A stretch of DNA of 64,000 bases from NCBI RefSeq assembly GCF_002954225.1, contig NZ_PPTH01000018.1, positions 434,001 to 498,000 on the forward strand. The letters are read 5' to 3'. Origin of the DNA: Arthrobacter ruber (GTDB taxonomy: Bacteria; Actinomycetota; Actinomycetes; Actinomycetales; Micrococcaceae). Shown in pieces: positions 8,855 through 17,230 of the stretch; position 1 is the stretch's first letter, and each line of letters opens with the position of its first letter. Below the pieces are notes generated by a model. It ran no database searches and was not told the origin of the DNA. It saw only the letters and a list, made by a program, of their open reading frames with translations. A program made the translations under genes and the position numbers.

Positions 8855-9457
8855 ATGACTGTTGCTCCGCTTTCCCTGACCGGCACCCATCAGGACGAAG
8901 AGCGTGCCGCCACGAGCACCACGCCTGACCTGCACGCCGTGGATTTCGCCCCGGCGACCGGCGTCGCCGAACCGCTCACCCCCGAGGTCCCCGACCTTCC
9001 GTTCGACCTCTCCGCGGTCTCCACCCGCGAACTGCGCATCCTCTGCAACCAGCTCTACCGGGTGCTCGACACCGACTACCCGCCCTACGGCGTCCAGGAC
9101 GACTACGAGACCGTGGTCGCCGTGCTCGACAGCCGCCGGGCGCGCGCCGCGGAGCAGACCGAGAGCGGGAAGCTGCGCGAGAAGTTCCGCGACAACCCGG
9201 CGAGCTCGCGCTTCGAGCTGTTCCACGACGGCACCATGGTCGGCTACGTGAAGTACGACATGCGGGCCGGCCGTATCCGCCTGCTGGAGACCGTGGTGGG
9301 GCCCGATCATTCCCGGTCAGGCCTGGAACCCGTCCTCGTCCGCGAGGCCCTGCTCAGCGCCCACCGCCGCCGCCTCGCCCCCGTCCCCTACTGCAGGCAC
9401 GCCCAGGCCTTCCTGGCGGAGAACCCGCAGTTCCGCGCGCTCATCCCGGTCGGCTGA
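8855..9457 (+). CDS. GNAT-like acetyltransferase-domain protein of unknown target
   Basis: 200 residues. The N-terminal 45 or so residues look disordered. A short helical region follows (STRELRILCNQLYRVLDTDYPPYGV), and the last 100 residues resemble the small YjdJ/COG2388 branch of GNAT folds: FELFHDGTMVGYVKYDMRAGRIRLLETVVGPDHSRSGL followed by LVREALLSAHRRRLAPVPYCRHAQAFLAENP, ending in the typical YC...F...P pattern. ATG at 8855 has GAGG six bases upstream, and the frame to 8807 is a less likely start. A strong bidirectional terminator follows. The substrate is unknown. Confidence 0.7.
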   Translation: MTVAPLSLTGTHQDEERAATSTTPDLHAVDFAPATGVAEPLTPEVPDLPFDLSAVSTRELRILCNQLYRVLDTDYPPYGVQDDYETVVAVLDSRRARAAEQTESGKLREKFRDNPASSRFELFHDGTMVGYVKYDMRAGRIRLLETVVGPDHSRSGLEPVLVREALLSAHRRRLAPVPYCRHAQAFLAENPQFRALIPVG

Positions 9458-9475
9458 CCTCGCCCGTTCCGACAC

Positions 9476-9518
9476 GACGACGGAGGCCCCGCAGCATCGC
9501 TGCGGGGCCTCCGTCGTC
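9476..9518. terminator. Bidirectional intrinsic terminator
   Basis: A perfect 20-bp inverted repeat (9476-9495 against 9499-9518, arm GACGACGGAGGCCCCGCAGC) with a 3-base loop lies between the convergent GNAT-like gene and gabT. No T tract follows, as is usual for actinobacterial terminators. Confidence 0.85.
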
Positions 9519-9538
9519 CTCGTCGCGCGTACGGACGG

Positions 9539-10924
9539 TCAGCCGGCATCGACCGAGCGGATCGCGCGCTCGAGCACGTCGAGGCCGTCGGCCAGCAGTT
9601 CGTCGGTGATGACCAGCGGCGGCAGCAGGCGGATCACGTTGCCGTAGGTGCCGCAGGTCAGGATGATGACACCCTCGCGCAGGCACTGCGCGGCGATGGC
9701 CTTCGTGGCCTCGGCGTTGGGCGCCTTGCCGCCCTGCTCCACGAACTCGATCGCGAGCATGGCACCGCGCCCACGGAGCTCGCCGATGATGCTGTGCTCC
9801 CCCAGATCGGCCTGGAGGGCGGCGAAGCGCTTCGTCACCAGCTCCTCGATGTGGCGGGCGCGTCCGGCGAGGTCCTGCTCCTTCATCGTACGGATCGCGC
9901 CGAGTGCGGCCGCGCAGGCCACGGGATTGCCGCCGTAGGTGCCGCCGAGCCCGCCGGCGTGGACGGCGTCGAGCAGATCCGCCCGGCCCGTGATGGCCGA
10001 GAGCGGCATGCCGCCGGCGATGCCCTTCGCCATGGTGATGATGTCGGGCACCACACCCTCATGGTTCACGGCGAACCACTCACCCGTGCGGCAGAAACCC
10101 GACTGCACCTCGTCGGCGATGAACACCACGCCGTTGGCGGTGGCCCACTCGGCGAGGGCCGGGAGGAACCCGTCGGCGGGCACAATGAAGCCGCCCTCGC
10201 CCTGCACGGGCTCGATGATGATCGCGGCGACCGATTCGGCACCGATCTGCTTCTCGATCATGGTGATGGCCCGCCGGGCCGCCTCGGGACCCGTGATGGC
10301 CGGGTTCTCCTCGCGGAACGGATAGCTCATCGGCACGCGGTAGATCTCCGGCGCGAAGGGGCCGAAGTTCGTCTTGTAGGGCATGGCCTTCGCGGTGAGC
10401 GCCATGGTCAGGTTCGTGCGGCCATGGTAGGCGTGGTCGAAGGCGACGACGGCGTCCCTGCCGGTGGCGAGGCGTGCCACCTTCACGGCATTCTCCACGG
10501 CCTCCGCGCCCGAGTTGAACAGGACGGTCCGCTTCTCGAAGTCCCCGGGCGTCAGCTCCGCGAGCTGCTCGGCGACGGCCACGTAGCCCTCGTAGGGCGT
10601 CACCATGAAGCACGTGTGGGTGAAGTGCTCCACCTGCTCCTTGACGGCGCCGACGACGGCCGGGTCCGAGGCGCCGACGCTCGTCACGGCGATGCCTGAT
10701 CCGAGGTCGATGAAGGAGTTGCCGTCGACGTCGTGGATGATGCCGCCGTCGGCGTCCGCCACGTAGACGGGCACGCCGGAGGCGACGCCCTTGGCGACGA
10801 CGGCGGCGCGGCGCGCGGCCAGCTCGGTGGACCTGGGGCCCGGGAAGTCTCCGGTGATACGGCGCTTCTGCTCGAGCCGGAAGCCCGGTGCGGAGATGCC
10901 GGAGGAGGTTGCGAAAGTGGTCAT
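9539..10924 (-). CDS. gabT: 4-aminobutyrate--2-oxoglutarate aminotransferase
   Basis: 461-residue class-III PLP aminotransferase: GABA plus 2-oxoglutarate to succinic semialdehyde plus glutamate. The sequence shows NSGAEAVENAVKVAR (cofactor phosphate site), FDHAYHGRTNLTMALT, the metal-free ADEVQSGFCRTG with the PLP-contacting Asp, and the Schiff-base lysine in TMAKGIAGGMPLSAITGR near residue 300. The ATG at 10924 has AAGGAA upstream, and the longer frame only shadows the dehydrogenase gene. It lies 26 bases downstream of the aldehyde dehydrogenase gene on the same strand, so the pair carries 4-aminobutanal through GABA to succinic semialdehyde. No gabD is present nearby. Confidence 0.93.
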   Translation of the reverse strand: MTTFATSSGISAPGFRLEQKRRITGDFPGPRSTELAARRAAVVAKGVASGVPVYVADADGGIIHDVDGNSFIDLGSGIAVTSVGASDPAVVGAVKEQVEHFTHTCFMVTPYEGYVAVAEQLAELTPGDFEKRTVLFNSGAEAVENAVKVARLATGRDAVVAFDHAYHGRTNLTMALTAKAMPYKTNFGPFAPEIYRVPMSYPFREENPAITGPEAARRAITMIEKQIGAESVAAIIIEPVQGEGGFIVPADGFLPALAEWATANGVVFIADEVQSGFCRTGEWFAVNHEGVVPDIITMAKGIAGGMPLSAITGRADLLDAVHAGGLGGTYGGNPVACAAALGAIRTMKEQDLAGRARHIEELVTKRFAALQADLGEHSIIGELRGRGAMLAIEFVEQGGKAPNAEATKAIAAQCLREGVIILTCGTYGNVIRLLPPLVITDELLADGLDVLERAIRSVDAG

Positions 10925-10950
10925 GTGGGGTTCCTTGTCTGGAGGGGACG

Positions 10951-12381
10951 CTAGGCGTCCAGCACGCTCATGACGTGCTTGATGCGGGTGTAGTCCTCCA
11001 CGCCGTACATGGAGAGGTCCTTGCCGTAGCCGGAGTTCTTGAAGCCGCCGTGGGGCATCTCGGCGGTGAGCATGATGTGCGTGTTGATCCACACGGCGCC
11101 GAAGTCGAGGTCGCGGGAGACCCGCATCGCGGTGCCGTGATCGGTGGTCCAGACGCTGGAGGCGAGGGCGTAGTCCACCCCGTTGGCCAGCTCCACGGCC
11201 TCCTCCTCGGTGGCGAAGGTCTGCACCGTGACGATCGGGCCGAACGTCTCCTGCTGCACCACCGGGTCGTCCTGGCGGGCACCGGTGATGATCGTGGGCT
11301 CGAAGAAGTAGCCCTTGTCACCGGCGCGCCTGCCCCCGGTCGCGATGCTGCAGTGGGCCGGCAGCGCCTCGATGACGGCGTTGACGGCGTTGAAGTGGTT
11401 GATGTTGTTGAGCGGGCCGAAGTAGTTCTCGGAGTCGTCGGCGCTGCCCGTCCTCAGCGTGGCCGTGTGCTCCACCATCGCGGCGACGAACTCGTCGTGG
11501 GCCTGCTCCTGCACGAGGATCCGCGTGATGGCCGTGCAGTCCTGGCCCGCGTTGAAGAACGCGAACTCCGCGATCGCCGCGGCGCTCTTCTTCAGGTCGG
11601 CATCCGCGAAGACGACGGCGGGCGCCTTGCCCCCGAGCTCGAGGTGCGCGCGCTTGAGGCCCTTCGCGGCAGTGGTGGCGACGGCGATGCCGGCCCGGAC
11701 GGAGCCCGTGATGGACACGAGGCCCGGGACGGGGTGCTCGATCATGGCGGCACCGGTCTCCCCCGTGCCCAGCACCACGTTCAGGACGCCGTCGGGCAGG
11801 ATGCCCTGCGTGAGCCGCGCGAGCACGAGGGTGGACTCGGGGGTGGTGTCGCTGGGCTTCAGGACCACGGTGTTGCCGGCGGCGAGTGCCGGCCCGATCT
11901 TCCAGATGGCCATGAGGAACGGGTAGTTCCACGGCGCCACCTGCGCGACGACGCCGATGGGCTCCCGCCGCACGTACGAGGTGTGGCCCTCGAGGTACTC
12001 GCCGGCGGACTTGCCCTCGAGGACGCGCGCGGCGCCGGCGAAGAACCGCAGCTGGTCGGCACCGACGGCCACCTCCTCGGCGGCGATCATCTCCCGCACC
12101 TGGCCCGTGTTGCGGTGCTGCGCCTCGACGAGCTCGTCGCTCGCGGCCTCAACGGCGTCGGCGAGCTTGAGCAGCATGAGCTGGCGCTGGCTCGGGGTGG
12201 TCCGCTTCCAGGTGGTGAAGGCACGCGCTGCAGCCTTCATGGCGTCGTCGACGTCGGCGGGCGAGGACACGGGCGACTGCGCGACCACTTCGCCATTGGT
12301 CGGGTTCACGATGTCCAGGAGCTCGGTGCCGGCGGGCGTCACGAATGCGCCGTCGATGTAGTTCTGAAGGGTCTCAGCCAC
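10951..12381 (-). CDS. Gamma-aminobutyraldehyde dehydrogenase (aldehyde dehydrogenase family)
   Basis: 476-residue NAD-dependent aldehyde dehydrogenase. Cofactor-side motifs are VAPWNYPFLMAIWK and VLKPSDTTPEST. The catalytic Glu is in LELGGKAP and the catalytic Cys in FFNAGQDCTAITR. The closest subfamily by eye is the PatD/gamma-aminobutyraldehyde group (GQDCT in place of GQVC). The GTG at 12381 is chosen because AAAGG precedes it and the mature family N-terminus AETLQNYIDG begins there. First gene of the operon with gabT. The divergent PucR gene is the likely regulator. The predicted substrate is 4-aminobutanal made by the putrescine oxidase 4 kb away. Confidence 0.88.
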   Translation of the reverse strand: MAETLQNYIDGAFVTPAGTELLDIVNPTNGEVVAQSPVSSPADVDDAMKAAARAFTTWKRTTPSQRQLMLLKLADAVEAASDELVEAQHRNTGQVREMIAAEEVAVGADQLRFFAGAARVLEGKSAGEYLEGHTSYVRREPIGVVAQVAPWNYPFLMAIWKIGPALAAGNTVVLKPSDTTPESTLVLARLTQGILPDGVLNVVLGTGETGAAMIEHPVPGLVSITGSVRAGIAVATTAAKGLKRAHLELGGKAPAVVFADADLKKSAAAIAEFAFFNAGQDCTAITRILVQEQAHDEFVAAMVEHTATLRTGSADDSENYFGPLNNINHFNAVNAVIEALPAHCSIATGGRRAGDKGYFFEPTIITGARQDDPVVQQETFGPIVTVQTFATEEEAVELANGVDYALASSVWTTDHGTAMRVSRDLDFGAVWINTHIMLTAEMPHGGFKNSGYGKDLSMYGVEDYTRIKHVMSVLDA

Positions 12382-12532
12382 GCTGCAGTGCCTTTCACGA
12401 GGTCGGACCCGCGGAGGGACCGGACGCATCCGGCACGCGGGTATCGGTAGAACGGTACCGGGGGAACGCACACCGGGCCACGGATACCTGCACAGGCGAC
12501 CCGAGGGTCCGCCGTGCAGGAGCACAGCACCC

Positions 12533-12538
12533 TAGGCT
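12533..12538 (+). promoter_or_regulatory. -10 element of a likely leaderless PucR transcript
   Basis: TAGGCT followed by exactly six bases to the ATG at 12545. The only purine-rich candidate ribosome site (CAGGAG) is more than 20 bases away and so not usable. Confidence 0.55.
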
Positions 12539-12544
12539 TGTCGT

Positions 12545-13963
12545 ATGGCCATCACTCTCACGGATCTCCTCTCCGACGCGGCGCTCGGGCTCGTCCCGGA
12601 GGGCCGGTCGGAGGCTCCTCCCCAGCCCATCCAGTGGGTCGCGGTGACGGAGCTGGCCGATCCGCGACCGTTCCTCAATGGCGCCGAGGTGGTCCTGACC
12701 ACCGGGGTACGGCTCACCACGGGCGCCGCGCAGCGGGCCTTCGTGCGACGGGCACATGAGGCGGGGGCGCTCGCCATCGGTTTCGGTGTCGGCCTCACGC
12801 ACCGGCGGATCCCCGCCGCACTGCTCGCCGAGGCGGACGACGTCGGCCTGCCCGCCTTCAGCGTGCCCTACGAGGTTCCCTTCATCGCCATCGGCAAGAC
12901 GGTGGCCGACGCCCTGTCCGCCGACCGCTACGCGGGGCTGGAGGACCTCCTCCGGGGGCACGCCGTCCTGGCCTCGGCCCTGCTCGGACCGGGCGGCCTC
13001 GGGGCCCTGCTCGGGGAGCTCGCCCGTATGCTCGGCACCGACGTCGCGCTGTTCCAGTACGGGGCGCGCATCGCGGGCGCCTCCGGTCCCGGCACCGCCG
13101 ACCCGGAGGGGGACTGGCACCGGCTGCCGGTCGCCACCGGGCTGAAGGACCGCTGCATCCTCGCCATCGCGGAGCCCTACGGACGCGCCGCCGTGGTGGA
13201 CTACGCGCAGAATCTCATCTCCGTGGAGCTGACGAACCAGGCCCGGAACCGGACAGGCACCCGGACCGCCGTCGGCCAGCTCCTCGAGGACGTGGTGCGC
13301 GGCACGCTCGCGGGAGCGGAGGCGGCCGCGCGGCTCGCGGGGGCCGGGATCGACACCGCGCTGAGGCACAGCGTGCTGATCGTCGACGTCGCCTCCGGCC
13401 AGCGGCGGGCGCTTCGGACGCTGCCCCTGCCCGACGGCTGGGACGGGGCGTCGGCCGGCCTCGTCGACGACCGCCTGGTACTCGTGCCCCCTGCCACGGG
13501 CGCACCCGATCCGGCCCGGCTCGGCCGTTACCTCCACGGAGCCGGCCTCACGGCCCGCATCGGCGTCGGCGGAGCGTACGCCCAGCCCAACGGGTTGCGG
13601 TGGAGCTACTTCGAGGCTCGCGAGGCGCTGCAGCGGGGGCAGTCGCTCAACGTGGCCGACCGCCTGAGCCTGACCTCCCTGCTCATGACCAGCGCCGACG
13701 TACCCCTCTCCGACCTCGCGACGGAGACCCTGCAGCCGCTGGAGGCCTTCGACGCGGCCCACGGCACGAACCTCCTGCCCACCCTGGAGCGGTACCTCGA
13801 CCTCGACGGCTCGGTGGCCGCCGTCGCCGCTGGACTGGGGCTCCACCGCAACACCGTCCGCTACCGCCTGCAGCAGGTCGTCACACTCACCGGGTACGAC
13901 CCCGCGGTCACCGCGGACCGCGTGCACCTCTACCTCGCGCTGCGCATCCGCGCCCTCGGCTGA
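12545..13963 (+). CDS. PucR-family transcriptional regulator
   Basis: 472 residues. The N-terminal PucR domain (about residues 1-130: ITLTDLLSDAALGL..., GAEVVLTTGVRL, GIGFGV-like strand, VPFIAIGKTV) precedes a central GGDEF-like/CdaR region and a C-terminal HTH_30 domain (about 400-470: LERYLDLDGSVAAVAAGLGLHRNTVRYRL). This family activates catabolic genes for purines, GABA and similar nitrogen sources (for example GabR-type regulators in actinobacteria). Its divergent position next to the aldehyde dehydrogenase/gabT operon points to control of GABA use. The translation start sits at the expected end of a leaderless promoter. Confidence 0.9.
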   Translation: MAITLTDLLSDAALGLVPEGRSEAPPQPIQWVAVTELADPRPFLNGAEVVLTTGVRLTTGAAQRAFVRRAHEAGALAIGFGVGLTHRRIPAALLAEADDVGLPAFSVPYEVPFIAIGKTVADALSADRYAGLEDLLRGHAVLASALLGPGGLGALLGELARMLGTDVALFQYGARIAGASGPGTADPEGDWHRLPVATGLKDRCILAIAEPYGRAAVVDYAQNLISVELTNQARNRTGTRTAVGQLLEDVVRGTLAGAEAAARLAGAGIDTALRHSVLIVDVASGQRRALRTLPLPDGWDGASAGLVDDRLVLVPPATGAPDPARLGRYLHGAGLTARIGVGGAYAQPNGLRWSYFEAREALQRGQSLNVADRLSLTSLLMTSADVPLSDLATETLQPLEAFDAAHGTNLLPTLERYLDLDGSVAAVAAGLGLHRNTVRYRLQQVVTLTGYDPAVTADRVHLYLALRIRALG

Positions 13964-14088
13964 TGCCCCTGCTCCGCGACCCATCTCCCGGAGGTGGCGA
14001 CTCCGAACGAGGTGAACCACGACACCCGACCGCTGCATGGAATAGTTTGATCACCACGCACCGGTCTCACAGTTCTTCGGGGGTTTCC

Positions 14089-15333
14089 ATGTCACTGCTC
14101 CATGCCGACGCGGCGGAGCTGCACGAGCTCGCCCGCCAGGCGGTCCTGCAGGAGTACCGTCTCCCCTACGGGGAGGCCGACGGCACCCCCGTGGACAGGC
14201 TCGAGTACGAGACGCCTCCGGAACTGCTCAACCTGGTGAAGCTCGCCGTCCGGGTCAGCGGCATGGACGCGGGCGTCATCAACATCATCACGGCCGACCA
14301 GCAGCACCAGATCGCCGCCGTCGGCGTGGACCCGGCGGTGTGCTCGCGGGACGACTCCATGTGCTCCAGGGTGTTCACGTCGGGGTCCATCACCGCCCTC
14401 GCGGACGCGTCCTGCGATCCGCGCTTCGCCGACAACCCCTTCGTCAACGGAGGGATCGCCCGCGTCCGGTCCTACGCGTCGGTCCCCCTCGTCACGCGGG
14501 AGGGCCACGCCCTGGGCTCGCTGTGCGTGTTCTCCCCCCGGGTGCTCGCCTTCGACGCCGGGCAGCACGAGGGCCTCGAGATCCTCGCACGGCAGGTCGT
14601 GGAGGTCCTCGAACTGCAGTTCACGACGCGCCGGCTCGTCGAGGCCCTCGAGGTGGTGCGCCGCAGCAACGAGGACCTCGCGAGCTTCGCGGCCCGCGTG
14701 AGCCATGACCTGAAGAACCCCCTGACCGCGATCCTCGGGTACGCCGAACTCAGCGAACAGGACGACGAGGTCGAGCCCTCCGGTCCGGCGGCGCGCTACC
14801 TCAGCATCATCCGCGGCAGCGCCAGCCGCATGCTGTCCACGGTGGAGGACGTCCTCGAGTTCTCGCGCATCGGCGGGGCGATCAGCCGGCGCGAGGTACG
14901 CCTGAGCACGCTCATGAACGCCGTGCTGCAGGATGTCCTTCCGCTCACCAGCGCCTCCGACGCCGTCATCACGGTGCAGGACGCGCTCCTGTCCGTGGAC
15001 CGGGCGCAGGTCACCGCCCTCCTGCAGAACCTCGTGTCCAACGCCATCAAGTACTCCACGCCCGGAAGCCCTCCGCGCATCGAGGTCGTGGCGAGCGTGG
15101 GCGAGGCCCAGATGCTGCGCGTGATCGACCACGGCAAGGGCATCGATCCCGCCGACCGCCAGCGGGTGCTCGAGCCGCTCGTGCGCCTGTACCGCGAGGG
15201 GGATCCTGCCGGCAACGGGATCGGCCTGGCGACGTGCGCCCGGATCGCGGACGCCCACGAGGGCTCGATCACCGTGTCGGAGACCCCGGGTGGCGGGACC
15301 ACGGTGACGGTGCACCTCGGGCCGGCCGCCTGA
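14089..15333 (+). CDS. GAF-domain sensor histidine kinase
   Basis: 414-residue soluble kinase. An N-terminal GAF domain (about 35-170) contains DAGVINIITADQQHQIAAVG and CSRDDSMCSRVFTSG. The phosphoacceptor helix has FAARVSHDLKNPLTAILGY (His near 206). The ATPase domain has the N box LLQNLVSNAIKYS, the DHGKGID box and GNGIGLATCARI. All catalytic elements look intact. There is no transmembrane segment, so the signal is cytosolic. The ATG at 14089 follows GGGGG with good spacing. No response regulator follows directly. It converges (two bases apart) with a second kinase, so its partner may be the receiver-PP2C protein or lie elsewhere. Confidence 0.87.
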   Translation: MSLLHADAAELHELARQAVLQEYRLPYGEADGTPVDRLEYETPPELLNLVKLAVRVSGMDAGVINIITADQQHQIAAVGVDPAVCSRDDSMCSRVFTSGSITALADASCDPRFADNPFVNGGIARVRSYASVPLVTREGHALGSLCVFSPRVLAFDAGQHEGLEILARQVVEVLELQFTTRRLVEALEVVRRSNEDLASFAARVSHDLKNPLTAILGYAELSEQDDEVEPSGPAARYLSIIRGSASRMLSTVEDVLEFSRIGGAISRREVRLSTLMNAVLQDVLPLTSASDAVITVQDALLSVDRAQVTALLQNLVSNAIKYSTPGSPPRIEVVASVGEAQMLRVIDHGKGIDPADRQRVLEPLVRLYREGDPAGNGIGLATCARIADAHEGSITVSETPGGGTTVTVHLGPAA

Positions 15334-15335
15334 CC

Positions 15336-17015
15336 CTACCGGGCCTGGAGCTGCCGGTCCTGGTCGATGTGCGCGACCGGGAGCCGGAACGTGAAGATGG
15401 AGCCCTGCCCCTCGGCACTGCGGCAGGTGATGGTCCCCCCGTGCCGCTCCACGATCGCCTTCGAGATGGCGAGCCCGAGCCCCACCCCCGGGATGGCGGC
15501 GTTGCGGGCCGCGGAGGTCCGGAAGAACTTCGAGAACACACCCTTCAGCTCCTCCGGCGACATACCGGTGCCCTCGTCCGTGACGCTGCACTCCACCTCG
15601 CCGTCGACCTCCGCGGCGCGGACCGTCACGCGCCCCCCTGCGGGTGAGTACTTGATGGCGTTCGAGAGCAGGTTGTCGAGCACCTGACCGATCCGCGACG
15701 AGTCGCACAGCGCCACGAGGCCCGGAGCCGTCAGGTCGTCGAGGCGCACCAGCGGGTTGCTGTTGCGCTCCTGCGCCGTGGCCACCCGCCGGCCCACGAG
15801 GTCGGAGAAGTCGGTGGGCACCGGCACGATCTCGGGCGGACCCTCCGCCGTGGTCAGCAGGTCCACCACCAGCTTGTGCAGGCGCTCGGAATTGCGCGAG
15901 ACGACCTCCAGCCCGGAGGCCACTTCCGGGTCGAGGTCCGGCGTGGTGGTCAGCAGCTCCAGGTAGCCGCGGATCGCGGTGAGCGGTGTCCGCAGCTCGT
16001 GGGACACCGTCGCCATGAACTCGTCCTTGGCGTTGAGGGCGGCGACGAGCTCGGTGACGTCGCTGAAGGTCACCACGGACCCCTCGCGCGTGCCCGCCTG
16101 GTTGGTCATCAGGCGCGACGACGTCGAGAGGACACGCTGTCCCGGCTGCTCCCCCCACCACAGCAGGTAGTCGGAGAACACCTGCCCCTCCGCGGCTCGC
16201 CGGGTGGGGCGCCGGACTGCGGGCATGACCGTCTCCCCGTCCTGCAGGTAGATGTGGAGGTCCTCCTCGGCCGTGTCCCCGGACCCGCCTGCGAGGGCCC
16301 GGAACGCCTCGAGCTTCCGGTTGGCGAGGACCGGCCGGCCCGTCTCGTCCACGGCGATCAGGCCGACGTCGAGGCTGTTGACCACGGTGTCCAGGAGTCG
16401 TTCGCGGCGCGCGCTGTCCTCGAGGAGCACCTGCAGGGCGCGGTCCTTCTCCTCGACCACCTCCTGCTGGGCCATCATGCTCGCCGTCATCACGCGGATG
16501 GTCACGCCGATCGCGAGCATGATGAAGGGCAGCAGGATGGACTGCGTGAGCGACGACGAATTGACCTCCGCATCGGTGACGAACACGGGTACCCAGACCA
16601 CGCTGAGCGCTCCCAGGAACCCGGCCGTGAGGGCAGCCCGCGGGAAGAGGCCGGAGGCGGCCAGCCAGATCACCGGGAACACGGTGAGGAGCCCCACGCC
16701 CGTGATGACGGTCCCGGCGCCGTAGCGCATGAGCCCGATGGGGATGAAATCCAGCAGCGGGATGACGAGGAAGCTCGCATGCGGGAGGCGGTCCCAGGGA
16801 ACGAGCACGCACACGGCCAGCAGGACGGCCTGCAGGGCCACGCCGATGAGGAAGGAGCGGCTCTCGAACAGGTCGGGGTGGAACAGTGCGCCGCCCGCGA
16901 TGATCAGCACCACCGTCAGGGAGAGCGGGAGCTGGGACAGGATGACGCGCGCCCGGAGGGACAGCTCGTGGAACTGTCGCGTGTTGAGCGTCAGGTAAGA
17001 GAGCACCTTGTCCAT
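15336..17015 (-). CDS. Membrane PAS sensor histidine kinase
   Basis: 559 residues. About five to six transmembrane helices (residues ~25-175) form an N-terminal membrane sensor of MASE-like appearance, followed by a short coiled coil (MMAQQEVVEEKDRALQVLLED), a PAS domain (LDTVVNSLDVGLIAVDETGRPVLANRKLE) and a kinase core. The H box is KDEFMATVSHELRTPLTAI, the N box LLSNAIKYS, then DEGTGM, the F box FSKFF and GVGLGLAISKAIVERHGG. All boxes are complete. It is divergent from the receiver-PP2C gene with a 215-base intergenic region, which makes that protein the likely phosphorelay partner. Confidence 0.88.
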   Translation of the reverse strand: MDKVLSYLTLNTRQFHELSLRARVILSQLPLSLTVVLIIAGGALFHPDLFESRSFLIGVALQAVLLAVCVLVPWDRLPHASFLVIPLLDFIPIGLMRYGAGTVITGVGLLTVFPVIWLAASGLFPRAALTAGFLGALSVVWVPVFVTDAEVNSSSLTQSILLPFIMLAIGVTIRVMTASMMAQQEVVEEKDRALQVLLEDSARRERLLDTVVNSLDVGLIAVDETGRPVLANRKLEAFRALAGGSGDTAEEDLHIYLQDGETVMPAVRRPTRRAAEGQVFSDYLLWWGEQPGQRVLSTSSRLMTNQAGTREGSVVTFSDVTELVAALNAKDEFMATVSHELRTPLTAIRGYLELLTTTPDLDPEVASGLEVVSRNSERLHKLVVDLLTTAEGPPEIVPVPTDFSDLVGRRVATAQERNSNPLVRLDDLTAPGLVALCDSSRIGQVLDNLLSNAIKYSPAGGRVTVRAAEVDGEVECSVTDEGTGMSPEELKGVFSKFFRTSAARNAAIPGVGLGLAISKAIVERHGGTITCRSAEGQGSIFTFRLPVAHIDQDRQLQAR

Positions 17016-17230
17016 CTGCGGCTGTTTCCCTGTCCGTCGTCGAGTTGCTCCACCCCTGCCTGACGGGCTGCGAGCCCCGGCCCCCCAGCCACAGGATAAC
17101 GCGGCAGCCCCTTGTTCCCGGGGGGAAGCAGCGCTCCGCCCCTCAAGATCGCATCAAGTTCAGCGCAACGGACCGGTGGTTCCGGCCGGCGACCGCCACG
17201 GGTCCGGGGCATGCTGCCGAGTAGCGTTTA

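Noticed and set aside
14092..16812. 906-residue minus-strand open frame across two kinases
   Set aside because: Shadow; no domain, and it spans two genes on different strands that both show complete kinase motifs.
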